Made by a program: the position numbers and the translations under genes. The notes beneath the pieces were generated by a model. The model did not search any database. It saw only the letters and a list, made by a program, of their open reading frames with translations, and had not been told where the DNA came from. From contig NZ_CP049910.1 in NCBI RefSeq assembly GCF_011305995.1, positions 2,232,001-2,296,000 on the forward strand: a DNA stretch of 64,000 bases. The letters are read 5' to 3'. The stretch comes from Diaphorobacter sp. HDW4A (lineage in GTDB: Bacteria; Pseudomonadota; Gammaproteobacteria; Burkholderiales; Burkholderiaceae_C). Shown piece after piece: positions 1 through 8,753 of the stretch (within the stretch, counting starts at the first letter, position 1; each line of letters begins with the position of its first letter).

Positions 1-336
1 GCGGTCCTGGTATACAGCGTTGTTGATCAGCAGATCGACCCGGCCGTAGTGCGCGAGCACGGCGTCCGTCGCGCGGTCGAGCGACGCGCCGTCCATCAGA
101 TCCATCGCGTGGGCGAATACGTCGCCACCAGCCTCGCGGATCTGCGCGGCGGTGGATTCCAGGCTGCCCGGCAGCAGCGAGCCGTCGGGGTTGCGCAACT
201 GGTGCGCGAGCTGCGTGCCTTCGGTCAGTGTGCGCGCGGTGATCGCCACGCGCCAGCCCTGACGCGCGAAATAAATGGCCGTGGCGGCCCCGATGCCCCG
301 GCTGGCGCCGGTAATGAAAAGGACGGGAGCGGTCAT
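1..336 (-). CDS. Short-chain dehydrogenase/reductase (partial, C-terminus outside window)
   Basis: This is the N-terminal 112 codons of a classical SDR; the gene runs off the left edge. The Rossmann nucleotide-binding motif TGASRGIG is at residues 9-16 and the structural NNA motif is at about residues 105-107. The catalytic Ser-Tyr-Lys part is not in the window. The ATG at 334-336 opens directly into the expected SDR beta-1 strand. It lies 58 bp downstream of the MFS transporter on the same strand, so the two are probably co-transcribed. The substrate cannot be inferred. Confidence 0.85.
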   Translation of the reverse strand, partial: MTAPVLFITGASRGIGAATAIYFARQGWRVAITARTLTEGTQLAHQLRNPDGSLLPGSLESTAAQIREAGGDVFAHAMDLMDGASLDRATDAVLAHYGRVDLLINNAVYQDR

Positions 337-394
337 GTCGGGAACTCTTGGAATTTTGTGCTTGAGGGCGAGTGGCTGAATTTTCTGGAATTCA

Positions 395-1741
395 TCAGGC
401 TGCTGCGAGCTTCATTTCGCCGAGGCGGCGGCGATACGGCCCGAGCGCCAGGATGAAGAACAGCACGGTGAAGACCATCAGCGAGACCACCGAGGTCAGC
501 GCCCAGCGCAGGCCATCGGCACCATGGGTGCCTGCGAAATAGTCGCTGAGCGCGCCGGTCACCATCGGACCCAAGCCCACGCCGAGCAAAGTGACGAACA
601 GGTTCAGCAGCGCTGCGCCCACGCCGCGTTCGCTCGGGCTCACCATCTGGCTGACCGCGCTGTAGGAGAGCGTGGGCCACCAGCTTGCGAAGAAGGCGAA
701 GATCAGCACGAACAGCATGGCGTGCGGAATCTGCATGCTGCCGAGCGTCCAGAACGCGTTGGTCGGCCACTGGAACACGGCGATGCCGGCGGGCAGAGAG
801 ATGAGTGCTCCGAGCGCGGGCAGTCCCAGCTGCCAGCGGGAGTCGCGCTGGCAAAGGCGGTCGCTCAGCCAGCCGCAAAACACCGCGCCCACGACCGCGC
901 CTACGCCGCTCGCGAGGCCGAACGCCAGACCGGCGTGTGCGATGCTCATGCCGTGCACGCGCATGAAGAAGGCCGGTGCCCAGACGCCATAGCCGTAGCC
1001 CGTGATCGCCGCAATGCCGCAGGCGATGGCCACGTTGCGCAGCGGCTTCATGGTCAACAGGCGCTGTGACTGGCGCAGCAGCGATTCTTGCGGAGCACTG
1101 CTCGCTGCGCCCGGTTGGGCCGCCGCCGTCTCGAATGCGCCGCGCACCGGCTCCTTCACGAACAGATAGACGATCAGGCTCAGCAGTATGCCCGGAATGC
1201 CGAACGCGAGAAACGCTGCGCGCCAGCCGTAGGCCTGGGCGATGAGGCCGCCGATAGACAGGCCCAGCAGCACGCCGAGATTCGGGCCCATCATGAAGAA
1301 GCTGATCGCGAGCGAGCGGCGCTTGGGCGGGTACATGTCGGCGATCATCGAGATCGACGGTGCCATGCCGCCAGCCTCGCCCACCGCCACGCTCATGCGG
1401 GCGATGAACAGTTGCCAGTAATGCGTCGCCATGCCGCAGCCTATAGTGGCCAGGCTCCAGATGCCGCAGCAGATCGCGACGATGGTGCGGCGGTTGTGCT
1501 TGTCGGCCATGCGGCCTACGGGAATGCCGAGCGCCGCGTAGAGCAGGCCGAACGCGAGGCCGGTGAGCATGCCGATCTGCGTGTCGGTGGCGTTGAATTC
1601 GGCCTTGATCGGTTCAATCAGGATCGATACTACCTGCCGGTCGATGTAGGAAAAGATATAAACCGTAGCCAGCAGCGCGAGGCTGAGGTGGGTGCGCCAA
1701 GTGACGGCGGGGGGATGTTGGGGTGTAGGCATGAGTGGCAT
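395..1741 (-). CDS. MFS transporter, spinster-like (12 TM)
   Basis: This is a major facilitator superfamily permease of about 448 residues with roughly 12 hydrophobic segments. An early DRQ motif follows the first helix, and the loop between helices 2 and 3 carries a G-R-x-A-D-K-x-N-R-R signature, as in spinster-type and anion/sugar-acid MFS carriers. The frame is open to an upstream ATG at 1768. I prefer the ATG at 1741 because a GGAG lies 8 nt before it, while the upstream ATG has only a poorly spaced AGGG. It sits upstream of the partial SDR in the same direction and diverges from the aldehyde dehydrogenase, so it may import the substrate of these enzymes. Confidence 0.85.
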   Translation of the reverse strand: MPLMPTPQHPPAVTWRTHLSLALLATVYIFSYIDRQVVSILIEPIKAEFNATDTQIGMLTGLAFGLLYAALGIPVGRMADKHNRRTIVAICCGIWSLATIGCGMATHYWQLFIARMSVAVGEAGGMAPSISMIADMYPPKRRSLAISFFMMGPNLGVLLGLSIGGLIAQAYGWRAAFLAFGIPGILLSLIVYLFVKEPVRGAFETAAAQPGAASSAPQESLLRQSQRLLTMKPLRNVAIACGIAAITGYGYGVWAPAFFMRVHGMSIAHAGLAFGLASGVGAVVGAVFCGWLSDRLCQRDSRWQLGLPALGALISLPAGIAVFQWPTNAFWTLGSMQIPHAMLFVLIFAFFASWWPTLSYSAVSQMVSPSERGVGAALLNLFVTLLGVGLGPMVTGALSDYFAGTHGADGLRWALTSVVSLMVFTVLFFILALGPYRRRLGEMKLAAA

Positions 1742-1858
1742 CGTGCGTGCTCCGAAACTGTGCGCCATCGTCCCTTTGGACGACGCTAGGGAAATCCTTA
1801 GTACTCAATATCCTCACGGTTCGCGCCAGATAATTCATACCCTTCAGGAGACCTGACA

Positions 1859-3292
1859 GTGACCCAATCCCCATCGTTTGACACCATCGCCCAGCTGCAG
1901 CAGGCGCAGAAAAAGGCCTTCATTGCGCAGGGTGCCGTCAGCGCCGACCTGCGCCAGCAGCGCCTGCAGCAGGTGATCGACCTGCTCGTGGAATGCCAGG
2001 ACGAGCTCTGCGCCGCCATGGGCGAGGACTTTGGCGGCCGTCCGGTGGAATTCTCACTGGCCAACGATGTGCTGGGTTCGCTCGCCTCGCTCAAACATGC
2101 GCGCGACCATTTCCGCGAGTGGATCGGCGACTCGCCGCGCGAGAGCGTCAAGCCGTTCGATATGTTCGGCGCAACGGCTTGGGTGAAGTACCAGCCCAAA
2201 GGCGTGATCGGCGTGATCGGCACCTGGAATGCGCCGGTCTTCACGCTGCTGTCGCCGCTGGCCTGTATTTTTGCAGCCGGCAACAGCGCCGTGCTCAAGC
2301 CGTCCGAAATCGCCCCCCGCACCGCTGCCGTGCTGGCAGCAGCCATCGCCAAGCGCTTTGATCCCGCCGTGCTCACCGTGGTGCAGGGCGATGCCGCAGT
2401 CTCGGCCGCGTTCGCCGAACAGGCGTGGGACCACCTCGTGTTCACCGGCTCGATTCCGGTGGGCAAGTCCATTATGGCGGCCGCAGCAAAGAACCTCGTG
2501 CCGGTCACGCTGGAGCTGGGCGGCAAGTCGCCGGTGCTCATTGGCGAATCGGCCGACATCGCCAACGCCGCCGAGCGCATCGCCGTGGGCAAGGCGCTCA
2601 ATTCCGGCCAGCTCTGCGTGGCGCCCGATACCATCTGGGTGCATGCGTTGCAGCTCGAGGCGCTGATCGCCAAGATCGGCGAGGTCTACGCGGGCATGTA
2701 CCCGAGCGTCACCGGCAACCGCGACATGACGCCCATCGTCAACGAACGCCACCATGCGCGCGTGAGCGGCTATGTGGCCGACGCCAAGGCGCGTGGCGCA
2801 CGGGTGGTCGAAGTGGGTGGTGTGGGCGAGGCGTCTGGAAATGCCGACCGCCGCATGCCGTTCGCGCTGGTGGTGAATCCATCGCTTGATGCCGAAATTT
2901 CGCGTCAGGAAATCTTCGGCCCGGCTGTCGTGCTACGCACCTTCGAGTCCATCCAGGACGCCGTTGCGCAGATCAACGCGGGCGACCGTCCTCTGGCGCT
3001 GTACTACTTCGGCACCGATGTGGCCGAGCGCGACTGGGTGCTGGACCACACGCTGTCGGGTGGCGTGTCGATCAACGACGTGGTCATGCATCCCGCCCTG
3101 CACGAGGCACCGTTTGGCGGCGTGGGCGCGTCCGGCATGGGCCACTACCATGGTCGTGAAGGCTTTCTGCAGTTCAGTCATGCGCGTTCGGTCTACAGCG
3201 CGGGCGGCCACGATCCGCGCCGCGAATGGGGTATGTTGCCGCCGTATGGCGACCACTTCTTGCCGATGCTGAAAGGCTCCGTCACAGCCTGA
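1859..3292 (+). CDS. Aldehyde dehydrogenase, coniferyl-aldehyde dehydrogenase-like
   Basis: This is an NAD(P)-dependent aldehyde dehydrogenase of 477 residues. The general-base Glu219 lies in LELGGKSP and the nucleophile Cys253 in NSGQLCVAP. The C-terminal half has the PFGGVGASGMG motif followed by a short tail, which places it with class 3 / coniferyl-aldehyde-type ALDHs. Translation starts at GTG, with CAGGAG 8 nt upstream. It diverges from the MFS transporter across about 117 bp and is followed by an SDR, forming a small oxidative cluster. The exact aldehyde is unknown; the family acts on aromatic and long-chain aldehydes. Confidence 0.87.
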   Translation: MTQSPSFDTIAQLQQAQKKAFIAQGAVSADLRQQRLQQVIDLLVECQDELCAAMGEDFGGRPVEFSLANDVLGSLASLKHARDHFREWIGDSPRESVKPFDMFGATAWVKYQPKGVIGVIGTWNAPVFTLLSPLACIFAAGNSAVLKPSEIAPRTAAVLAAAIAKRFDPAVLTVVQGDAAVSAAFAEQAWDHLVFTGSIPVGKSIMAAAAKNLVPVTLELGGKSPVLIGESADIANAAERIAVGKALNSGQLCVAPDTIWVHALQLEALIAKIGEVYAGMYPSVTGNRDMTPIVNERHHARVSGYVADAKARGARVVEVGGVGEASGNADRRMPFALVVNPSLDAEISRQEIFGPAVVLRTFESIQDAVAQINAGDRPLALYYFGTDVAERDWVLDHTLSGGVSINDVVMHPALHEAPFGGVGASGMGHYHGREGFLQFSHARSVYSAGGHDPRREWGMLPPYGDHFLPMLKGSVTA

Positions 3293-3393
3293 TTCTCGGC
3301 ATCCCTGGTCCGTTTGGCGGATGCGCGCAAACGCGCTTGCCATGAATATGACCCTTCAATACCGCTCATCCAGACTACAAAGGAGATGAAAAG

Positions 3394-4164
3394 ATGAAGG
3401 ACGTATTCCGCCAATTTGCGCTCGATGGACAGGTCGCCGTGGTCACCGGCGCAGGCAAGGGCATTGGTCGTGCCTGCGCGCTGATGCTTGCCGAGGCCGG
3501 GGCCGATGTGGCGCTGTTCGCGCGCACTGAGGCCGATCTGGCCGAGGTGAAGGCCCAGATCGAAGCCATGGGCCGCCGCGCAATCGCCGTGCCCGGTGAT
3601 GTGAACAAGGATGCGGATCTCGACCAGTTGATCGCGCGTACCGTCGCCGAGCTCGGCAAGCTCACCATCCTCATCAACAACGTCGGCGGCGGTGGCCCGA
3701 ACGATCCACGCAAGGTGCCGGGCAAGAACCTGGGTGACATGCTCGCGTTCAACGTGGTGCCCGCCTACAGCCTGATCCAGAAGGCTGCGCCGTTCATGGC
3801 GGAAGCTGGCGGCGGCGCGGTGGTCAACATCTCCTCGGTCGCGGCGAAGTACGCGCAGAAATACTTCAGCGCCTACGGTGCCGCCAAGGCGGCACTCAAC
3901 CAGCTCACCCGCAACCTCGCGCAGGACTTTGGCCCAACGGTGCGCATCAATGCCATCGAGCCCGGCACCATCATGACCGAGGCCCTCGCGCCATTCCTCA
4001 CGCCCGAGCGCAAGGACCGCATGGTCAAGAGCACACCGATGGCGCGCATGGGCCAACCTGAGGACATAGCGGCGGCCGCGCTGTTTCTTGCGTCACCGGC
4101 GGCGAGCTGGATCACCGGGAAGATCCTGTCGGTGGATGGCGGGGTGGAAGCGCCGAATTTCTGA
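3394..4164 (+). CDS. SDR family oxidoreductase (7-alpha-hydroxysteroid dehydrogenase-like)
   Basis: This is a complete classical SDR of 256 residues. The glycine motif TGAGKGIG is at 18-25, NNVGGG starts at residue 95, and the likely catalytic residues are Ser148, Tyr161 and Lys165. The C-terminal ITGKILSVDGG element is typical of the 3-ketoacyl reductase / 7-alpha-hydroxysteroid dehydrogenase branch. AAGGAG lies 8 nt before the ATG. It follows the aldehyde dehydrogenase by about 100 bp on the same strand. Assignment to a steroid substrate would be inference only. Confidence 0.85.
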   Translation: MKDVFRQFALDGQVAVVTGAGKGIGRACALMLAEAGADVALFARTEADLAEVKAQIEAMGRRAIAVPGDVNKDADLDQLIARTVAELGKLTILINNVGGGGPNDPRKVPGKNLGDMLAFNVVPAYSLIQKAAPFMAEAGGGAVVNISSVAAKYAQKYFSAYGAAKAALNQLTRNLAQDFGPTVRINAIEPGTIMTEALAPFLTPERKDRMVKSTPMARMGQPEDIAAAALFLASPAASWITGKILSVDGGVEAPNF

Positions 4165-4193
4165 ATTGATTGACTTCTGAACCGATTGACGCG

Positions 4194-4219
4194 GGATATC
4201 GGCCTCAGCACCGATATCC
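4194..4219 (+). terminator. Hairpin downstream of the SDR gene
   Basis: A perfect 9-bp inverted repeat (GGATATCGG / CCGATATCC) with an 8-nt loop lies 30 bp after the SDR stop codon. It is not followed by a proper T tract, so it may be a weak terminator or an mRNA-stabilising hairpin separating this gene from the iron locus. Confidence 0.45.
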
Positions 4220-4252
4220 ATTCAATTCCCATATTGGATCGCCTATTCTAGT

Positions 4253-4271
4253 AATAATATTGATTCGCATT
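4253..4271 (+). promoter_or_regulatory. Candidate Fur box upstream of the ECF sigma gene
   Basis: The 19-bp element AATAATATT-G-ATTCGCATT lies in an AT-rich patch about 28-40 bp before the possible starts of the sigma factor. Its right half matches the ATTCGCATT half-site often seen in Fur-controlled ECF genes; the left half fits less well. Position and context (iron-starvation sigma gene) support Fur repression. The match was judged by eye. Confidence 0.5.
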
Positions 4272-4298
4272 AATGTATGATCATGCCCTTGTCGCCAC

Positions 4299-4781
4299 TT
4301 GGGAATCGTCGTGCAGGTGCATTTCTATGCTGAACTCGTCAACTTCTTCGCGCGCTCGCTCAATGACCGGGATGCCGCGCGGGACGTGGTACAGGAGAGT
4401 TATGCGCGGGTTTTGAGGCTGCAGGCGCGCTCGGCGGTGGTCAACGACCTGCGGGCGTTGTTGTTTCGCACCGGCAAGAACATCGTGATCGACGACGCGC
4501 GCAGACGCAAGGCGGAAACCGCCGTGCTGGAAACGCTTTCGCTTGTGCAATTGGATGATGTACCTTCGGCGCAGCAGGAGGTGGAGGCGCGACAGCAGCT
4601 CGACCGGTTGCTCGCGCGGCTCAACGTCATGCCGCGCAAGCGCCGAGAGGTCTTCGTGTTGGTGCGGGTCTACGGCTTCAGCCATGCCGAAACCGCCGAG
4701 CACATGGAGATTTCCGAAACCGCCGTCGAAAAGCATGTGGTGCGCGCGGTATGTGACTGCATGGGATTGCAGGCGGTATGA
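4299..4781 (+). CDS. RNA polymerase ECF sigma factor, FecI-like
   Basis: This is a 150-160-residue ECF sigma factor. Region 2 has the D-R-D-A-A-R-D-V-V-Q-E-S-Y pattern and the region 4 helix-turn-helix has FSHAETAEHMEISETAVEKHV. It is predicted to direct RNA polymerase to the promoter of the downstream receptor when released by the FecR-like partner. No in-frame ATG exists near the start: candidates are TTG at 4299, GTG at 4311 (GGGA 6 nt upstream) and GTG at 4317. The coordinates use the longest form. The stop overlaps the anti-sigma start (ATGA), indicating translational coupling. Confidence 0.87.
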   Translation: MGIVVQVHFYAELVNFFARSLNDRDAARDVVQESYARVLRLQARSAVVNDLRALLFRTGKNIVIDDARRRKAETAVLETLSLVQLDDVPSAQQEVEARQQLDRLLARLNVMPRKRREVFVLVRVYGFSHAETAEHMEISETAVEKHVVRAVCDCMGLQAV

Positions 4782-5773
4782 ATCCCGGCGAGTTTCAGGA
4801 GCCGACGGCGCGCAGGCGGCTCGAGCACGCCTTGCTCCTGCTGGCCCGTCAGCATGGCGGCAGCGGCGATGCGGCGGCGTATGCCGAGAACGCCTTTGCG
4901 CAGTGGCGCGGCAAGCATCCCTTGAATGAATCCGCAGCGCTTGCCGCGCTGCAAGGCTGGCGAGCGACCGAGGCCTGCGAGTTGCGCACGGACTTGCCTC
5001 TGCCGCCCGCGCAGCAGCAGCGCACCCAACGCATGCGCAGGCGTGTGCTGTCGGTGCTGGGTCTGGCGGGCGTGGCTGCAGCAACGGCCTGCGTGACACG
5101 CTGGCACTGGCAGCAGCCGCTGCAGACCATCGCGCTGAAAACGGGACTTGGCGAGGTGGTGTCGCACAACCTGCCCGACGGCACGCACATCGACCTCTTG
5201 CCGCGTACCCGTGCCGAGGTGGTGATGTACCGCGACCGCCGCGAGGTGCGTCTGGAGCAGGGGGCCATGCGTTTCGATGTGTCGCGTGACGAGACGCGGC
5301 CATTCATCGTGAACTCCTCCTGGGGCAGGGTGCGGGTGCTGGGCACCGTCTTCACCATCGATGTGCGCGAGGAGCGCATGAAGGTGGCGGTGGCGCATGG
5401 CTCGGTCGGCGTCTGGGCGGGTGGCGGAGAAGGGCGTCGCTATGCCGGTGCGCCCGATGTGCTGCTGCGCGGCGGGCAAGGTGTGCGCGTGAGCGCGGAC
5501 GGCCTCAGTCGCACACGTGAGGTCGACGTGGGCAGTGTCGGTGCGTGGCGCGATGGCTGGCTGGTGTTTGACCGCACGCCGCTCAAGGAAGTAGTACTGC
5601 GCTGGAACGACTTTCTGGTGAAGCCCTTGCGGCTTGAAGGCGGAGAGCAGTTGCTGCTCACCGGCAGCTTTCGGTTGCGCGACCCAAATACTTTCATCGA
5701 GGCATTGCCGCGATCACTTCCCGTCAAGGTGCTGCGCTCGGCACAGGGTGAGGTGACCATCGTACAACGATGA
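4778..5773 (+). CDS. FecR-like anti-sigma factor / sigma regulator
   Basis: This 331-residue protein has the FecR architecture: an N-terminal cytoplasmic sigma-binding region (DUF4880-like, residues 10-62), one membrane segment at about 89-106, and a periplasmic FecR domain with the GLGEVVSHNLPDG stretch. The C-terminal secretin/TonB-short-like part would receive the signal from the receptor's STN domain. It overlaps the sigma gene by 4 bp. Together with the next gene it forms a complete cell-surface signalling set. Confidence 0.9.
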   Translation: MNPGEFQEPTARRRLEHALLLLARQHGGSGDAAAYAENAFAQWRGKHPLNESAALAALQGWRATEACELRTDLPLPPAQQQRTQRMRRRVLSVLGLAGVAAATACVTRWHWQQPLQTIALKTGLGEVVSHNLPDGTHIDLLPRTRAEVVMYRDRREVRLEQGAMRFDVSRDETRPFIVNSSWGRVRVLGTVFTIDVREERMKVAVAHGSVGVWAGGGEGRRYAGAPDVLLRGGQGVRVSADGLSRTREVDVGSVGAWRDGWLVFDRTPLKEVVLRWNDFLVKPLRLEGGEQLLLTGSFRLRDPNTFIEALPRSLPVKVLRSAQGEVTIVQR

Positions 5774-5811
5774 AGGTGTCGGACGCCTTCCAAAAAAAGA
5801 TCAAAGATATT

Positions 5812-5838
5812 TGTCCGGGTTTTGGCGGCTCGTGCGTC
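5812..5838 (+). promoter_or_regulatory. Candidate ECF (FecI-type) promoter of the receptor gene
   Basis: In the 99-bp gap between the anti-sigma and receptor genes, TGTCCGGG (5812-5819) and CGTC (5835-5838) are separated by 15 nt, just downstream of an A-rich run. The CGTC core is the usual -10 determinant of ECF promoters, and this location is where FecI-type sigmas act. The assignment is by pattern and position only. Confidence 0.45.
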
Positions 5839-5872
5839 TTCAGGTTGAAAAACACTCCAAGGAACGCACTTC

Positions 5873-8425
5873 ATGAGCCGCCCGCAAGAACAACAATCCG
5901 TCCTGTCCCGTCATCGCTGCAATGGGGAGGAGCCTGCGCGGCGCCCTGCATCGTCACGGCACGCCATCATGCTGGCCTGTGTGGTGGCGATGGCGGGTGC
6001 CGGCCTGCCGCAGATCGCACAGGCACAAACGGGCCAAGCGGCCATGAATGTGTCGCATCAATTGAGCCTGCCCACGCAGCCGCTCGGGCAGACGCTCAAC
6101 GCGCTGGCCCGCACCTGGGGCGTGGCGATTGCCGTCGATTCATCGTTGGTGACCGGCCGCACGGCACCGGCGCAGCAGGGCGCGACGACGCTGGCCGAAG
6201 CGTTGCAGAAGGTGCTCGCAGGGACCGGGCTGGAGGCGGTTCCCACGGGCGCCTCCGTGACGGTGCAGCGCGCGCCCACGCCCACGAGCGAGCGTCTGCG
6301 CCCAGCGCCTGTGCCGGGGCAGGTGAATTCGCTTGACGAAGTGCGCGTGACCGAGGCCGCGATGCCCAGCATCTACAGCGAAGGCAAGCGCAGCTACACA
6401 CCGCAGAGCGTGGAGGTCGGCAAGGCCGCTCAGTCGCTGCGCGAGATTCCACAGTCAGTCACCGTGGTTACCCGCGAGCGCATGGACGATCAGGCGATGC
6501 GTACCCTTGATGAGGTGATGAACTACACGACCGGCGTGACGCGCGAGGAAACCTGGCTGGACACTGCTTATCAGTCGCGCGGTCTGAACATCACCAATTT
6601 CCGCTATGACGGTAGCGCCACGACCTCGGTGCGCTCGGGTGCGCGTTCGCAGGACATGGCGCAGTTCGACAGCGTGGCGTTGCTGCGCGGGCCGGACGGT
6701 CTGTTTGGTGCGGGCGAGGCGGGTGGCGTGATCAACTTCACCTACAAGCGTCCGCAGGCCGAGCGCAAGACGCGCGTGTTGGTGTCCGCCGGGACCATGA
6801 GTAACTATCGCGCGGAGCTGGACACGACCGGTGCGCTCAACGAATCGGGCAGCCTGCGTGGCCGCGCGGTGGTGGTGACGCACAACCGCGACGATATGGC
6901 TGAGCCTTCGCGCCAAAAGCGTCGCCTGCTGTATGGCACGGTGGAGATGGATCTGGCGCCCGAGACCTTCGTCACGCTGGGCGCGAGCTACCAAAGCGAC
7001 AAGAACCCGGGTTTCAATTCCAGCCTGCCGCGTTATGCGGATGGCTCGGACATCGGCCTGCCGCGTAACACCAACACCGGCGCGCCGTGGAACTGGATCG
7101 ACCGCGAGAACACCACGCTGTTCGCCAAGCTGGACCACCAGCTCGCAGCGGGCTGGAAGCTCAAGGCACAGCTGCGCCACACGCGGTTCAACGAGGGCAT
7201 CAACGCGGCCGAGATCGAGAACGCGCCTTCGCCGACCACGGGGCAGGGGGCGGACTGGTGGATCAACCAGGTCAAGACCAAGTCGCGCGAAACCGGTCTG
7301 GACGTGAACGTGCAAGGCGGCTTTGACGCCTTCGGCCAGCGCCATGACGTGATCGCGGGCTTCGACGCCATGCGCTCCAACGACGTCAGCCGTAGCCTCT
7401 GGCCGCGCATTGGCCCGGCCGACGTGTTCAATCGCGTGCCGCCGTCCGATCCCGGCTGGCCGATGAGCGACTGGGCCTACGGCTATCAAACGGTGACGCA
7501 GAAGTCTGGCCTGTATGGCTCGTTGCGGCTGCGCCCGGCCGACAATCTGGCGGTGGTGCTCGGCGGTCGCTACACGCTGCAGGACCGCTCGACCCAGCAT
7601 GACAAATCGGGCATGTTGAACTCCAAGGTCGTCGAGGGCAATGTCTTTGTGCCCTACGCCGGTGTGGTGTACGACGTGATGCCGTCGGTCAGCATCTACG
7701 CGAGCACGGCCGAAATCTTCCAGTCGCAGGCGGGCAAGTTGTCCGCGCCGCTGCCCGGCACGCCGCTCGATCCGGTGCGTGGTCGGACCTACGAACTCGG
7801 CGTGAAGGGTGAACTCACGAAGAACCTGCTCGCCAGCGCGGCGATCTTCCGCACCGAGAAGAAGGGCGCTGCGGCCATGGATCCCGCCTACCCGAGCACC
7901 GAATGGCGTGGCGGCTGCTGCTGGTTTCGCGATGGCTACCAGCTCAGTAAGGGCATCGATCTGGAACTGACCGGCCAGGTCACGCCCCAGTTCCAGTTGG
8001 CTGCGGGCTACACCTTCAACGACAACGTGGACAAGCGCGCCGACGATGCGCGCTTTGCGACCATCACGCCGCGCCATTTGTTCAAGGCCTGGGGCAACTA
8101 CCGCTTTGCCGGTGATCTGCGCGGCTTCAGCGCGGGTGCGGGCGTGACCATGCAAAGCGGCACCTTCCGCAAGTCTGGCATCAATGCCTACAACCCGGAA
8201 TCCGGTCAGTACGACGGCGCATGGACGGCCTACCAGTTCAATGCCCCGGGCTACGCCATCTGGTCCGCGCGCGTGGGCTATGAGATCAACAAGGACTGGA
8301 GCGTGGCGATGAACGTCACCAACCTGTTCGACAAAACGTACTACAGCACCGTGGGATATGCCGGTTACGGCAACTTCTACGGCGAGAAGCGCGCAGTGCT
8401 CTTCACGCTGCAAGGCAATTTCTGA
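5873..8425 (+). CDS. TonB-dependent siderophore receptor with STN signalling domain
   Basis: This is an outer-membrane ferric-siderophore transducer of 850 residues. A long N-terminal region ends in a signal peptide with cleavage near residue 51 (IAQA). It is followed by an STN domain (about 61-112) that contacts FecR, a linker, the plug domain (about 180-290, with REIPQSVTVVT) and a 22-strand barrel ending in the terminal Phe typical of outer-membrane proteins. It belongs to the FpvA/FoxA/FhuE-like hydroxamate or mixed siderophore group; the ligand is not determinable. It is expected to depend on TonB-ExbBD encoded elsewhere. Confidence 0.93.
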   Translation: MSRPQEQQSVLSRHRCNGEEPARRPASSRHAIMLACVVAMAGAGLPQIAQAQTGQAAMNVSHQLSLPTQPLGQTLNALARTWGVAIAVDSSLVTGRTAPAQQGATTLAEALQKVLAGTGLEAVPTGASVTVQRAPTPTSERLRPAPVPGQVNSLDEVRVTEAAMPSIYSEGKRSYTPQSVEVGKAAQSLREIPQSVTVVTRERMDDQAMRTLDEVMNYTTGVTREETWLDTAYQSRGLNITNFRYDGSATTSVRSGARSQDMAQFDSVALLRGPDGLFGAGEAGGVINFTYKRPQAERKTRVLVSAGTMSNYRAELDTTGALNESGSLRGRAVVVTHNRDDMAEPSRQKRRLLYGTVEMDLAPETFVTLGASYQSDKNPGFNSSLPRYADGSDIGLPRNTNTGAPWNWIDRENTTLFAKLDHQLAAGWKLKAQLRHTRFNEGINAAEIENAPSPTTGQGADWWINQVKTKSRETGLDVNVQGGFDAFGQRHDVIAGFDAMRSNDVSRSLWPRIGPADVFNRVPPSDPGWPMSDWAYGYQTVTQKSGLYGSLRLRPADNLAVVLGGRYTLQDRSTQHDKSGMLNSKVVEGNVFVPYAGVVYDVMPSVSIYASTAEIFQSQAGKLSAPLPGTPLDPVRGRTYELGVKGELTKNLLASAAIFRTEKKGAAAMDPAYPSTEWRGGCCWFRDGYQLSKGIDLELTGQVTPQFQLAAGYTFNDNVDKRADDARFATITPRHLFKAWGNYRFAGDLRGFSAGAGVTMQSGTFRKSGINAYNPESGQYDGAWTAYQFNAPGYAIWSARVGYEINKDWSVAMNVTNLFDKTYYSTVGYAGYGNFYGEKRAVLFTLQGNF

Positions 8426-8461
8426 TCGTGCGCGGTGGCTTGAGATGGAGATCATCACCCC

Positions 8462-8752
8462 ATGAATGCAGGCAGGATTACGCGGCGCGCCGCGCCGTTC
8501 GTTCAGCGCCTGCTGGCGGCTGTGCTGGGCGGCTATTTGCTGGCAAGTGCGTGGGTCGTGTTCTGCGGTGCACTGTCCACACCTAAGGCGGAGGCAGTGC
8601 TCGTGGGCATGCAATTCAGCTTTGCAATCCATGTGGCGGCAGCTATCTGGGCGTTTTCGCCGGTTGCGCTGTCGCGCATGTGGTTGGGCATTGTGGTGCC
8701 GTCCGCGATGTTGGCGGTGGCCGCATTCGTGCTCATGCACTGGCGGGGGTGA
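8462..8752 (+). CDS. DUF3649 small membrane protein of iron-uptake cassette
   Basis: This 96-residue protein has about three hydrophobic helices (FVQRLLAAVLGGYLLAS, FAIHVAAAIWAFSP, LGIVVPSAMLAVAAF). Length and pattern match DUF3649 proteins found directly after TonB-dependent siderophore receptors. Its biochemical function is unknown. It is preceded by GGAG 11 nt from the ATG and ends 1 bp before the PepSY protein start. Confidence 0.8.
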   Translation: MNAGRITRRAAPFVQRLLAAVLGGYLLASAWVVFCGALSTPKAEAVLVGMQFSFAIHVAAAIWAFSPVALSRMWLGIVVPSAMLAVAAFVLMHWRG

Positions 8753-8753
8753 G

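Noticed and set aside
8466..8753. Upstream extension of the PepSY protein frame
   Set aside because: It overlaps DUF3649 entirely in another frame; the ATG at 8754 gives the family N-terminus.
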